A program made the translations under genes and the position numbers. Shown here piece by piece: positions 45,701-56,830 of a stretch of 64,000 bases of DNA (positions within the stretch are counted from its first letter, which is position 1; each line of letters begins with the position of its first letter). Source of the stretch: Solen grandis (lineage: Eukaryota > Mollusca > Bivalvia > Adapedonta > Solenidae); contig CM037783.1 in NCBI GenBank assembly GCA_021229015.1, positions 1,456,725-1,520,724 of the forward strand, read 5' to 3'. The notes beneath the pieces are model-generated. The model did not search any database. It worked only from the letters and a program-made list of their open reading frames with translations, and had not been told where the DNA came from.

Positions 45701-48700
45701 TCATTTTAAAGTGTGTTTGAGCTCTAGAGTCAAGGATTTTGTGGCAATCCTAACTAATTTTTCAGTAAGATCAGATTTCGACTTGTTGCTATTTTGTATG
45801 TCTTGATGAATATTTGAAAACAAAAATGAAAAGTGTTCAAATTTAAACTTTTGACATTTTTAAAATTTTATTCTTATGATTGTTTTTGTTTTTAATTTTA
45901 TTTCAGTTTACAATTCATCTTTTTAGAAAGGTCAAGGTTATTCAAATACAAAAAGTTAAAGATTGACTTAGGCTTTAAAGCTTCAATGATTAAGCTTTAG
46001 CATGTCATATTTTTCTTAAGGTCTTAGAACTCTAATATTCATCAATCTCATCAAAGCCATGCATATAACTTCATAATATAAGCTTTTAAAATATCAAACA
46101 CTGGAAATCTTACGGGCAAATTTACATGTTATGGCATGTGACATAAGCTCTTTTATTACCCTTGATATTTTTGCTGCCATGTTTAATCTCATGTGAAAAC
46201 TAAAAAAAGAAAAGTGACTTTTTCCATTTATCTACGGTAAAATTTAAAGTAAAATGTTTTCATGAATTTTGAAACAGAATCATAAAATATATCTTTCTAC
46301 CGTGGGTTTTTCTCATAAATCAAATTCAGTTTTTCATATTCACAGAAAATGTATATTTCCCATAGGCTTTAATGTTAACTTAAATACATAAGGTATTGAC
46401 TTCAAACTTGCAATATACAAAGATGGTAACTAAAAAGCGGCAGTGACGACCAAGAACCACAACAGTTACTCTACCTATTCCCATTATCGAATTCTCTCCC
46501 TTTATCTTCTGTCTAGAGTACAAGGGTTGAAGACTTGATATTCCACTAAGGAAACCCTTTCAGTTGACATCAGTTATTTGCACCTTACCAACTTGGGTAG
46601 GGCCCAGAGGGTTAACACACACATCTTGTTTTTTATGTTTACAGGTATTTTCTTTGCCGTTTGCATAAAGCAAAATAGAACTTTTATAAATCTGATGCTT
46701 TAATCAATATTAATGTGAACGTTCATGTGTCGTGTGATTTTGTTTAAGGTCTAGTTTATTACTTTTTATATGATGAGGAGCAAATAATGTAGAAGTCAAT
46801 ACATTTTTGTTCTGTTTAGCTCTGTTTTGATAGTTAATATATATTGTTTGTGTTTTCTACTTTGAACTCTCGTAAAATAGAAATATAATCTAACAATGGG
46901 GTCAAAATTGTCCTTTTTTAACAGAAAAGAACAAAAAATGGTTTACAGAAGTATGTCAAGTATACAATATGGGGATAAAAATAATCACAGTACAAATGTG
47001 TTTAACTGTTCAATGTCTACTTCGAACTTCTGGACAAAACAGTACATCAGTTGCGTGAAAGATTCGATATGTTCGTATTTGGATACATTAATGTTGCTTA
47101 AACATTGAATATGACGGAGACACCAATTGGAGATACAAACATATCAGTCGTGTTTTTGTTGTTGTCGTTGTTGTTTTGTTGTTGTTGTTGTTGTTTTGTT
47201 TTTGTTGTTTTTTGTTGTTGTTTTGTTGTTGTTTGTTGTTGTTTTTTTGGTTGTTTTTTTTTTTTTATAATTCATCTCCCACAAATTGTATCAGACTGCT
47301 AAGATACTTACTCTTGCAAATCAGACTTCTACGAAAAGTGTTCTCTATCACTTTGTGCGAATCAGACAACAATGGCAATTACAGTTTGTCCTATTAATCG
47401 TTCAATGAAGTGCTTGATTTTCGTTCAAAATTTGAAAGCTATATTGCATAATATGAACCGTGGGGTATTGATATGGAGAAAATATGAGTGTGTATGATAT
47501 CAACGTGACCAAACCGGATTATGGGCGAAGACAGTTGCGTCGGCGACTACTTAACGTTAAGTTTTGCTAGTTCAAAATTACTCTGAACCGTACTTAAAAG
47601 ATCACGTAAAACTGTCAATCAAACGTGAGGGCGGTCCTAAAATGCGAGGTCAAAGGCAAAGCTGTTAGGCGTATGTGACAAGCTGTAAATATTTTATCGT
47701 TTATATTCAAAATTTTACGGATTTATCTCAGCGCTCCGCTTCGTATCGGTTGCGATACATTTCATAAAACCTTAAATATAAACAATAACTGATAATTGTT
47801 CTTAAATTTTTTTTTACAGTTTGCGAATCAGACTTTCGTAACATTTCTCTTATCAAAGTATCGACTGATATGATGTTTTCTTACCCAGTTTGTGTACGGA
47901 ATATTTTAATATTCAGTAAGTGTATCAGATTGTAATGGTGTTGACTTACCTAGTTTGTGTACGGAATATTTGAATATTCAGTAAGTGTATCAGATTGGAA
48001 TGGTGTTGACTTACCAAGTTTGTGTATTTAATATTTTAATACTCAGTAAGTGTATCAGATTGGAGTGGTGTTGACTTACCTAGTTCGTGTACGGAATATT
48101 TTAATACTCAGTAAGTGTATCAGATTGGAATGGTGTTGACTTACCCAGTTCGTGTACGGAATATTTGAATATTCAGTAAGTGTATCAGATTGGAATGGTG
48201 TTGACTTACCCAGTTTGTGTACGGAATATTTTAATACTCAGTAAGTGTATCAGATTGGAGTGGTGTTGACTTACCCAGTTTGTGTACGGAAAATTTTAAT
48301 ATTCAGTAAGTGTATCAGATTGGAATAGTGTTGACTTACCTAGTTCGTGTACGGAATATTTTAATACTCAGTAAGTGTATCAGATTGGAGTGGTGTTGAC
48401 TTACCAAGTTCGTGTACGGAATATTTTAATATTCAGTAAGTGTATCAGATTGGAATAGTGTTGACTTACCTAGTTCGTGTACGGAATATTTTAATACTCA
48501 GTAAGTGTATCAGATTGGAGTGGTGTTACTTACCCTAGTTCGTGTACGGAATATTTTAATACTCAGTAAGTGTATCAGATTGGAGTGGTGTTGACTTACC
48601 TAGTTCGTGTACGGAATATTTTAATACTCAGTAAGTGTATCAGATTGGAATGGTGTTGACTTACCTAGTTCGTGTACGGAATATTTTAATACTCAGTAAG

Positions 48701-51700
48701 TGTATCAGATTGGAGTGGTGTTGACTTACCTAGTTCGTGTACGGAATATTTGAATATTCAGTAAGTGTATCAGATTGGAATGGTGTTGACTTACCCAGTT
48801 TGTGTATGGAATATTTTAATACTCAGTAAGTGTATCAGATTGGAATGGTGTTGACTTACCCAGTTCGTGTACGGAATATTTTAATACTCAGTAAGTGTAT
48901 CAGATTGGAATGGCGTTGACTTACCCAGTTCGTGTACGGAATATTTGAATACTCAGTAAGTTTAATAGATTGGAATGGTGTTGACTTACCCAGTTTGTGT
49001 ATGGAATATTTTAATACTCAGTAAGTGTATCAGATTGGAACTGTGTTGACTTACCTAGTTCGTGTACGGAATATTTTAATACTCAGTAAGTGTATCAGAT
49101 TGGAACTGTGTTGACTTACCAAGTTTGTGTATTTAATATTTTAATACTCAGTAAGTGTATCAGATTTGAATGGTGTTGACTTACCCAGTTTGTGTACCAG
49201 ACCGTCATGGCAATGTCACACGTGGTGGTGTAGCATGATTCTGAGTTGCCGACCCTCACCCGCATGGAGAAGGCCTTGTTAGGCCAGGAAGGGAAGATAC
49301 TGATGTTAGCCACGGTCTCGATCACGCCTTGAGTTATAAAAAAGGACATGTTTTTCACTTTTAGTTCTTTTAGCGTTAAGATAGTGGATTGACTTTCACT
49401 TGATTTTAACAATAATCAAACATTCATACTATTATGTTTATCACTTGATAGGGTTTAAGAATAATGACGTAGTCATGTGATGTTAAATTGTATACGTCTG
49501 CTAGTGGATCATTGCTGTCGTGGTGATCGAGCTTGACCTACACAATATAGAAATAAAATAAGCATCCAAACCAAAGTCCATAATGCTATGACTCTGACTT
49601 AAACTACATATTGCATATGCACAAATTAACAATACTTAAAGAATGACAGAACTTTGCAGTCATTGAAACCATCGATGATAATTATTGTCTGTGCATGGTG
49701 ATTATAGATGACCTCGCAAGATATCGCCAGGGATTCCAGTAGAAATGTGCAACACAAATAGTTGTATGTTAACAATATTTGGTTATCAAGCATGTGTCAT
49801 TAGTATTTCTATGTCGCCTAACTGGTGAGACAATGACTTACGTTACAACCTTACTGAATGCTGTTTGTTATTTCGTACCAGTATAATAATCAATGTCAGC
49901 CACATCCATGTCGTTGGAATCAAACGTCCACTGGAGTTCGTGCCAGCCGGTGTGGAAGTCTGGGAAATGGTCACTGGGGTCAGGGGATGTCATTTCAAAC
50001 AAGATGTTGGTGTCCCCATGCCCGGTGTGTGTACCAAAGGTATCCCAAATGGTGTGGTTCGCCTGGTTGGTACAGTTGGGCGTCTGGAAACACGCATCTG
50101 GAAAACGTATCAATGTCGGATAATGAAAAGGTTAGCACTTCGGACAGTGAAATGTACATTAGTATCATTTATAAAAATGATGTTTGTTCGGTTTGGTACA
50201 AATGACCACTAGCTACGTTATTAGATGATGACAACTGATGCTTTAAAGTACAGGGACCTTGACCTTTTTTATTTATTACACATGTGAGTCCTCGTCCCAT
50301 CTGAACTACGACCATGTTACAAATTCAGATAACAACATAGAGAGTGGGTCCTAGAATCAGTTTTAATAACGCAAATGTGTCTGTCGCCGTCTAATGAGGA
50401 CAAAATCAATCATGTATTGCCTCAGGAAGTAGGATACATACCGTCGTATCAATAGTCTTGCAACGTCGAATTTGATGGCGACTAGTGACAATACAGGACT
50501 AGTCTTACTACTATAAACATCGTCGTACAATGGTGTGTCAGCAGTTCTGTTAAGTACTGAGATCCCCTTTTCACAGTGATAAAATTACTACGAATTGAGA
50601 AGTTTGGACATCCATTGCGATTCGTCCGAATATTAACAGAAAACGATCAGTGTCCTAGTTATCCTGGATTAGTAGTCAATGGTCGTTTGTTTTAAGTTTT
50701 ATAAATATTTCGTAATATGTGATTGGTTAATTGTTTACTGTTTTTGTTTTTTGCTTTGTATATCTGTTGTATTCGACAATTATGAGTCGTATTTAGTGTT
50801 CGTAGCCGTTCGTAGTGAGTCATATGCTATTGACAACTGTGACTGGGTCACGATTCTCCCAGGATAACACATACGGTAATATAACTTTGTCCTTTAATTG
50901 TCCCGTCCCCGTGAAAGCAACCTGTTACTCCAACTGTAGTGGTGCTTTTGGGGGTTACTGTAGCCAGATTTGTAGCGACTTACAGCTTATTACAGGTGGA
51001 AGAAGATCCGTCGTTCATGAAACACCAGGGTAGAACTTTCGACCTTTCGAAAGGCAGCTGGAATGTTTTCTCAAATAAAAAGTTAATAACGAGAACTCGG
51101 AGCCACAGCAGTCGGTAGGTAAGCGCCTATAACTACTCAACTGATTCCCCTCGTGTTGTTGCAAACAATGACTTGTCTATTGTGAATGTTGAGATTAGAT
51201 AGTGTGAAGATGAAAAAGAACAAGGAATATGAGGGAAAATGATGGTAGGTAAAACATCAGTTTCTATAAATCGCTTCAAAATCACTTTCCGCATGTCAAC
51301 AAAACATTTATTCTTTAGGCATACAGTGTTTGGTCGTGCGCTTTTGTTCAATGCGATCTGTATTTTTCTTAGCTTGTAATACCAAAAGTAGGTCACTAGG
51401 TCATGATCAAGGTTATCCCTGGTTAAAAAATTAATTCAACATATAACATTGTATGTGTGCTTATAGCTCCATACAGTCTATATAATAACAAGTAAACATC
51501 TAGGGTGGCAAATTTTGACCCCAGGGACATTAATTGAACGAGTTTGGTAAAGGACCACTAGACAATGACACATACCAAATATCTAAGTGTATATAATATA
51601 TATATATCAAGTTACACCTGGGGCGGAGCCATTATTGACCCAGGGCCATGATTTTAACTAGGTCTAAAAGGTCATGTTGCCTACCAAATATCTAAACTCC

Positions 51701-53894
51701 AGGCATTGTGTTCAAATTCTAACCTCCCAACAATTAGATTAGAAAATTAAATGACTGACTGAATTTGTTGTTGTTGTATTGGGGTTTACCGTCGCTGCGA
51801 TAGTATTTCAATCATATAGCGACGTCCAGCTAATTACAGGTGGAGGAAGACCCCGAGTACACAGAGGTACCCGGGTAGAACCACCGACCTACCGCAAGCC
51901 AGCTGGAAGGCTTCCTCACATGAAAAATCCGAAGTCCCTACCGGGATTCGAACCCACAGCGGTGAGGGGCTGAGAGATTTGTAGTCCACGACTGTAACCG
52001 CTCGGCCACGGCGGCCCTGACTGAATTGCAAATGGAGGTAAACTTACGCAATGTTATGAACAATGTGTGGCAGGTTCGGTCCTCTCTCCGGTCGTGAACA
52101 CAAACCGTCATATTGTAGTAGTAGGAAAACTCGTTGTTCAGGCTTTGGGTCACATATATTTCCCCGTTACCTGTAACAAAAGAATTAAAATCTCCCAGGA
52201 CTACATGTATCAGGGTTATAAAAGGAGCGGTGATTTTTATCTTTATTTGATTGCCGTTAGATAATTTATTGCATATAGCCTGTTCACCTACACCCTAATT
52301 TATGGTGGCATAAAAGGGACTATTTCGTATACCGCGTTCGCACGTACGTTTCATATAAAAAATGGTTTATGGAAATCAAATAAGTATTATTTACTTGTAT
52401 TAAGGTTGAACAACGTATTTCCATGTATCCAGGACGGCCCTGGTGGAGAATCCAGCGTGTACACAATGGAGTCGCCGTCAATGTTGGCGTCACTGTCTGT
52501 CGCCATTATCGTGTTAATGACAGAGCCGGAACCAGAGGAAGACTTGTTTACGTCAGTGTCGTTACCAGCTGAAACAGTTCAGATTGTATACCAGCACGTA
52601 TACTTTAGCCATATTACAAGGTAATACGAATGTGTAGGATTACTTTTAGATGTCCAGCCGGACCGAAATGCGAAATGCATAATTCTGTCTGTGTGTAAGT
52701 AAATAAAAAGGCACTGAGTGGTATGGATAGAAAGATGGATATTTCTGTTTGCTAATCCAATAGTCATAGAGGTCCACGGTGTACATTTTTTTTCTCCATA
52801 TAATATGGCATTGCATCGCAGTTTTTCAGTTTTACAAGTACATACATCATAAACAAAGCATTTAGATTAGGTATATATAATGCAAACTAGTTAACTACTC
52901 TGTAGTTAACAGATTACCATAGCTTTTGAAAAGCAGATATACCTTATCGCTAAGTCATGCCTACACTTACCAGCCATAGGCCTAGTTAACTTACGGGAAC
53001 GGGGCCTGCTGCTATGAATTACGACAGCGCTCTACCGGAAATGGACCGTCTGCTAATGCTATTTCTTATGCGACGGAATGTTGAAGAAAGACAACGAATG
53101 TTCCGCTCCTGGGTTAGTACCCGTTATGAGATACTTTGAACGTAAACCTAAACCAGAACCCTCACTAAAGGTGATTAATACCCCACCTCATCCACCTTGT
53201 CTTCATGAAATCCTAGACATAATAACCTAACATATTGAATATATCTTTGATGTAACGAGTGTATGATGGGAGGAGACGGGACAAGTGTAATTCCTTAACA
53301 GAGTAAACAAGTACAAGTATACTAATAACACAACAAAAACAAATAAATTACAAGGATTCCTATTATAAGCATTCGGACACTGAAAGTAGAAATTAGTCAG
53401 TTTAAGCCATACGAAAAGTGTTCGCATTGTTGGAAAAGGCATTGGTCTACAGTCAATTTAGGGACCCTTTTCAGTTTTCACTTAACTTCGTACGAATTGA
53501 ATTTTTCGTCATGCCTTCAGCAGATACGTTTTTTTGTTTGTTTGTTTTTTGTTGTTTTTTTGAAGTTACCCTAAATATGTGGCCAATCAGAAGCTCTGAA
53601 AATTCAAATTTGTCCACAATTTATTTCAACAAAATACCTTTCTATTTTCCATCTCAGTAGTATATTATAGAACGATGTTTCAAGTGCGCATGCGCAACAA
53701 ACCCCGCCTTCAGGGCGTTGCTTTTTAATGACATGAAAGCTAACTCGGTTATGTTCAACCATTTGTTTGAACTGCACTTTTGAATTTTTCTTTTCGGCCA
53801 AAATGATATTACAATTGATATTACAATTGTAATCATACAAAGACAGTAAAATCCGGGCTAATGATATTACTTTTTCTTTCCTCTTGTCTTTCAC

Positions 53895-53950
<56 letters not shown>

Positions 53951-56510
53951 TTCAAGTAACTCTCATATTTTCTTTCATGCGAATCCGTTTTTTATTCTGT
54001 TTCTTTCTCCCATTATAATTTTAGCTATCAGGCGTTGTGAAAGAAAACATCAGGAAATAAGTCCATCACATATCAGCATTCGAAGTCGTGTTTTGCCGGT
54101 CATAGTCGAGTAGAGACGATTAAAACATGACTAACACGAGAAGTTAAAGGTCGGCGCTGCGTTCTGATCAATAGAAACGGTGAACGAGTCAGTGTTGTAT
54201 CCATTCGTGTTGTAGCCCGTGCTCCAGCATCCGACACCCACTGAGAAGGTCTCCCCCGCATTGGTACACCCTGTGGACGAACACGTGGGGCCACATCCGG
54301 GGTCACTGCAGCTCTTCTTCTGTACCGTCATACCTTAAACATTATGTGCTGAATTTACCGGTGATGGGTAATATCACGTGACTATTGTTTGGCTACAACA
54401 GGTTAGTGATTTCCTGATGTTTCTAATTAACTCTGAAACTGTAGCATGAAGTAGAATGAAGTATGATGTAGAAAGTCCATTTCTATATACAGTTTATTTT
54501 AAATTATAGATTTTTTATGAATGTCGAAAATATTTTATGAAAACCGTGGTGGTAATAACAACAATTTAAAGAGGACTTTGAAAATTGGCCTGCACCTAGC
54601 TTGCACTACAGTCTACTTGCTATTTTTAAAGCATCTCGTTCATAGATAATCGGTAAACATGAACAATACTATTTTCTTCTCCTCCTCGTTTATGTTAATG
54701 AAGTCTTTGTTTCCTGACAACTAGTACGTCATATTGCATTTTCTCAAACATGACTCCGGGGAAATCGGTTAAATATAGAATACAGTATCCCGAAGCAGGT
54801 GCTTGCGGTACCACGTGACACATTCCGCAACATGTCGACTTCACCAGTTTCGGGAAGCGAATTCGTAAGTTCAGCCTGTGAAGTGAGAGCGCATGCGCGA
54901 AGAGTGAACGTGATCAGTCAAATCATGGCAAATAAAAAAAAAAGAAAATCTAAATAAAGGTTTTATCATTCTAAATATATGTAATAGTATATAGTTTCAA
55001 TACCGTCCATGACGCTATTGCGTGTGATGGAGAAACCATCCATTTTTTACAATCACGGAATGTTGCATTGGGTGACTATGCGTCTGTAGATGTGTATTGA
55101 TAAACGTAATTATTTATTTACACATATAGTTGAAAATCAAATTCTTATTCAATGACTATTTGTGAGCGAATTGCTTTGGGTCCCTTTGACCTTAGTGTGA
55201 ACATGCATCAATCTGGTGTCTGTTGGCCTTTTTTTTCTTTCTTTCTTTTCATATCTGTTGATTTTTTCCAACATTGACAAAATTCAAAATTCAGCGATAT
55301 GTCCTGTTAGATATATATGGGTTTATATAACAAACAGAATACGTAATGTGATTTACCGGTGAAATATCGCGGATAAATATCCGTCTCAAATAAATAAAAT
55401 CTTATTACGTATTTGTTTATTTTAAAAAAATCATTTGAAAAAATAAAACAATAAGTTCACCAAAACCAGAAATAAAACGTGTTTTCATTTTTAAAAAAAG
55501 ACAAAAAACGACTCGCCCAGACAATCTGCATCCGAATGTCAGTATAAATATATGTACTCAGGTATTCTGTATATATATAAGAATATTGTCCCTCGTTCAT
55601 TTAACAAGAGAAAGATAAATTTCAAATAATTCGGGGGATATTTTGAACAATCATAGTTTCGAATTTCCATCGCCAGGTAATAAATATATAGTTTATAATA
55701 CTTTACTACGAAACATTGTCTCCTTGGTACAATGGGTAAGATAGTTTGGATGCTTGATAAACAGCGTTTCCAGAGAGAAGGTTTCTAGACGGGGAACATT
55801 TTTTTAAATCGTATATGCATATTTTAATTAAATATTGAACGTTTGTTGTTTTAGATTTGCTTCTTTTTGATTTAGGAACATATATTGATATTGATATTGA
55901 ACTGTAAGCAAGAGGAATAAGAAGAGTAAGAGTGTTTATTGTTAGCAGTCCATTGAAATAAACAGCGGGGTTTTGGGGGGGGGGGGGTCGTGGTTGTTGT
56001 TTTTTTGTTTTTTGTTGTTGTTGTTGTTGTTTTTGTTTTTTTTGTTGTTGTTTTTGTAACAACCGTCTTGGAAAAATATAATGTAAAAAGTCTTTATACA
56101 CGTAGTTATTTAGAACTAGATACATCTATATTCGCTACAACAGACTTTTCGATTGTTGATTTAACCCGATACAGGCCGATATTTATTTATATGGTTTAAA
56201 ACAAATACGTGGATCACGTTGTAGTACCGAAGCACGTGAAAATATGTCCATGTTGACGTTCAGATGTTGTTACACATAGACTTACCACTCATTTGGAAGT
56301 GATTGGAAGGGTTGCTGGTCAGCTGACATTGGTTGCAGGACACTGTAGTGGTGCAGGTCACGTCACATGTTCTTGTACATATAGACCCGCAACATGTGGA
56401 CCCACACGTGTATTCGACTGTACACAATGTCGAGATACTCCACAGGTCGAACACACCGTCATAGTTCTCATGGACAGTCATGGTCCCAGGGTTGCCGCTA
56501 AACGCGGCCT
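39599..56510 (-). CDS. Cadherin-like extracellular protein gene, nine contiguous exons (partial)
   Basis: Transcribed from high to low coordinates. Exons: 56286-56510, 54136-54333, 52395-52568, 52048-52170, 49879-50097, 49185-49327, 44296-44491, 42115-42345, 39599-39751. All have GT/AG borders and joining them gives 554 codons without a stop. Almost all introns are phase 1 (the one between 49185 and 44491 is phase 0), the pattern of exon-shuffled extracellular modules. Successive exon pairs form cadherin-like repeats: ATDSDANIDGDSIVYTL then NGEIYVTQSLNN...TVCVHD; PENDDSERLLNTLVVYDYN; TDNENDGLIYEYTFTPDPGF. The usual DxNDNxPxF calcium linker is replaced by IDQNAAPTFNF and IENQAPVWRNL, so calcium binding may be weak. 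Many Cys pairs and NxS/T sites fit a secreted or cell-surface protein. The start codon, signal peptide and C-terminus are not in the joined set. Exact family not recognised. Confidence 0.8.
40115..40225 (+). mobile_element. SINE family A fragment
   Basis: 'tgttccctgcttggcgatca', then 'gtctccaaacaactgaaaga' and 'ggaggaacgtttaacccc' match the 3' half of family A. Confidence 0.5.
40765..41724. mobile_element. Inverted-repeat element with long imperfect termini
   Basis: Left GAATCACGTGACTTTTGT (40768-40785) pairs with ACAAAAGTCACGTGATTC near 41705-41722. Further in, AATATGGCG pairs with the copy before the right end, and CCTGCCGCAGCCTACGCG at about 40871-40888 pairs with CGCGTAGGCTGCGGCAGG at about 41606-41623. 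It lies in a cadherin-like gene intron. No transposase is visible and no definite target duplication was found. Confidence 0.65.
42115..42345 (-). CDS. Cadherin-like gene, exon: second half of a repeat
   Basis: 231 nt, phase 1/1, acceptor CTTTCAG, donor GTATGT. It reads ACQTPDCGYKYSTSALGAYF, then CDLNIGCLNYDTHDHYDILI, RCEDAYGSSDEATFTFYV and IENQAPVWRNLN. The CEDAYGSSDEATFTFYV part is the closing strand of a cadherin-type fold. Confidence 0.85.
42968..43731. mobile_element. Foldback element whose arms are 22-bp GAGGGAACGAG repeats
   Basis: The left end TACGGTGGCATAGAGGTGAC pairs with the right end (reverse complement TACGTTGGTATAGAGGTGAC). Each arm then carries 'tcttttttatgt(a/c)gagggaacga' and tandem copies of 'cgagggaacgagttaattat' type units (about 7 on the left, about 9 on the right). 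CATAAC directly flanks both ends (42962-42967 and 43732-43737), a possible 6-bp target duplication. The roughly 300 bp centre is non-coding. Confidence 0.8.
44296..44491 (-). CDS. Cadherin-like gene, exon: first half of a repeat
   Basis: 196 nt, phase 0 start and phase 1 end, acceptor CACTCAG, donor GTAAGT. DIRSLPDDIYVPENDDSERL then LNTLVVYDYNYAGEDNVTCN resembles the cadherin start with (V)PEN and a degenerate D-x-N calcium site. Confidence 0.8.
44492..47140. other. Intron of the cadherin-like gene, AT-rich
   Basis: No exon, SINE or long repeat recognised in this part of the roughly 4.7 kb intron. An A-rich patch lies at 44720-44750. Confidence 0.4.
47147..47265. repeat. (GTT)n-rich microsatellite ending in poly-T
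   Basis: Interrupted GTT/TTG units, reading as (AAC)n on the minus strand. A SINE tail origin is possible, but no SINE body adjoins it. Confidence 0.8.
47875..49191. repeat. 65-bp minisatellite built from an exon/5' splice-site border
   Basis: About 20 copies of a 65 bp unit. The recurring 'gttgacttacc' is spaced 65 bp apart from 47941 to 49176, with one copy near 48526 shortened by a base. On the minus strand each unit reads GTACACAAACTGG or similar, then GTAAGTCAACACC. These are the last 13 nt of exon 49185-49327, its donor and the following intron. The array lies directly downstream of that exon in the transcript. Many units read ACTAG before GTAAGT, a better donor consensus than the genuine ACTGG border. 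Confidence 0.9.
49185..49327 (-). CDS. Cadherin-like gene, exon: intervening domain, second half
   Basis: 143 nt, phase 1 start and phase 0 end, acceptor ACTCAAG, donor GTAAGT. It reads VIETVANISIFPSWPNKAFS, then MRVRVGNSESCYTTTCDIAM, TVWYTNW. The last 13 nt and the donor are the source unit of the 65 bp minisatellite immediately downstream. Confidence 0.8.
49879..50097 (-). CDS. Cadherin-like gene, exon: intervening domain, first half
   Basis: 219 nt, phase 1/1, acceptor TTTCCAG, donor GTACGA. It encodes ACFQTPNCTNQANHTIWDTF, then GTHTGHGDTNILFEM and PDFHTGWHELQWTFDSNDMD. Not a cadherin repeat by sequence. NCT and NHT are potential glycosylation sites. Confidence 0.75.
50098..50960. other. 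Intronic, nothing recognised
   Basis: No exon or repeat supported. Confidence 0.35.
50965..51060 (-). mobile_element. SINE family B fragment
   Basis: 'tagcgacttacagcttatta', then 'caggtggaagaagatccg' and 'gggtagaactttcgacc' match the middle of family B, diverged. Confidence 0.5.
51485..51720. repeat. Two diverged ~115 bp direct repeats
   Basis: Two successive segments share 'ttgacccagggccat' or 'ttttgaccccagggacat', then 'aaaggtcatgttgcc' or 'acaatgacacata', then 'taccaaatatctaa'. Probably a dispersed repeat; family unknown. Confidence 0.45.
51766..52017 (-). mobile_element. SINE family B, essentially full length, with target duplication
   Basis: Minus strand. The tRNA-like head has A box TGGCCGAGCGGTTA and B box GGTTCGAATCCC. 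It is followed by 'cttccagctggcttgcggta', 'cgggtacctctgtgtactcg', 'ctgtaattagctggacgtcg' and a short (ACA)n tail. The direct repeat TGACTGAATT flanks it (51756-51765 and 52018-52027). It lies in the same orientation as the host gene, 30 bp downstream of the donor of exon 52048-52170. Best reference copy of the family in this window. Confidence 0.9.
52048..52170 (-). CDS. Cadherin-like gene, exon: second half of a repeat
   Basis: 123 nt, phase 1/1, acceptor TTACAG, donor GTAAGT. NGEIYVTQSLNNEFSYYYNM then TVCVHDRREDRTCHTLFITL matches tGeIxvxxxLDxExxxxYxltVxvxD...t..v.I. The donor is only 31 bp from the SINE at 51766-52017. Confidence 0.85.
52395..52568 (-). CDS. Cadherin-like gene, exon: first half of a repeat
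   Basis: 174 nt, phase 1/1, acceptor GTTTCAG, donor GTAAAT. It reads SSSGSGSVINTIMATDSDAN, then IDGDSIVYTLDSPPG, PSWIHGNTLFNLNT. The DSDANIDGD segment corresponds to the DxDxGxN calcium site. Confidence 0.85.
52569..54135. other. Intron; (CT)n microsatellite at 53897-53950
   Basis: Nothing coding recognised. A (CT)n run of about 50 bp sits at 53897-53950 and a T-rich patch at 53528-53560. Confidence 0.5.
54136..54333 (-). CDS. Cadherin-like gene, exon
   Basis: 198 nt, phase 1/1, acceptor TTTAAG, donor GTTAGT. It encodes CSDPGCGPTCSSTGCTNAGE, then a strand ending DSFTVSIDQNAAPTFNFS, which looks like the last strand of one repeat plus the linker to the next. Confidence 0.8.
54334..56285. other. 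Intron; poly-G and GTT tract at 55971-56056
   Basis: No exon seen. 55971-55988 is a G run followed by interrupted (GTT)n to 56056. Confidence 0.5.
56286..56510 (-). CDS. Cadherin-like gene, most 5' exon found
   Basis: Acceptor GTCTTACAG, donor GTAAGT, 225 nt, phase 1/1. It starts AFSGNPGTMTVHENYDGVFD (a cadherin-like first strand with VHEN) and continues into a Cys-dense part, VEYTCGSTCCGSICTRTCDV, then TCTTTVSCNQCQ, unlike ordinary cadherin repeats. Confidence 0.75.
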
Positions 56511-56599
56511 CTGTAAGACACAGGTGTCATCATATGACCGCAATACAATGATTCTAAATGATTGATTTCTGGCTTTGTTTTACTGTATCACTGTTGGTT

Positions 56600-56830
56600 T
56601 CTTAGTAATTCAAGGGACTTTGTCTCCACGCTGCCTCACTGTGGTATCACGCCGTAAACAAGTGGCATGATACCACACCCAGTCAAAATATCATTGGGAC
56701 AACCGGTTCAGGAGCTGTGGCCGAAGCAAGGAAGATACACCAGTATCGGTATGGCATGGCCAGGATTCGAATCCACGACCTCTCGGCCACTGGACAGTGC
56801 TTCTAGCCGGGTCAATTTTACCACAAAACT
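56600..56830 (-). mobile_element. tRNA-derived SINE, minus orientation
   Basis: B box GGATTCGAATCC at about 56763-56773 and A-box-like text 'ctcggccactgg' follow the body 'cactgtggtatcacgccgta', 'ccagtcaaaatatcattggg' and 'aggagctgtggccgaagcaa'. It lies just upstream of the first cadherin-like exon found. Confidence 0.65.

Noticed and set aside
49858..50212. Two overlapping plus-strand ORFs of 115 codons
   Set aside because: They are shadows of the minus-strand cadherin-like exon 49879-50097, which has proper splice borders and phase.
55706..56125. Minus-strand 139-codon ORF with poly-Gln/poly-Pro
   Set aside because: It arises from the (GTT)n and poly-G tract read on the minus strand.
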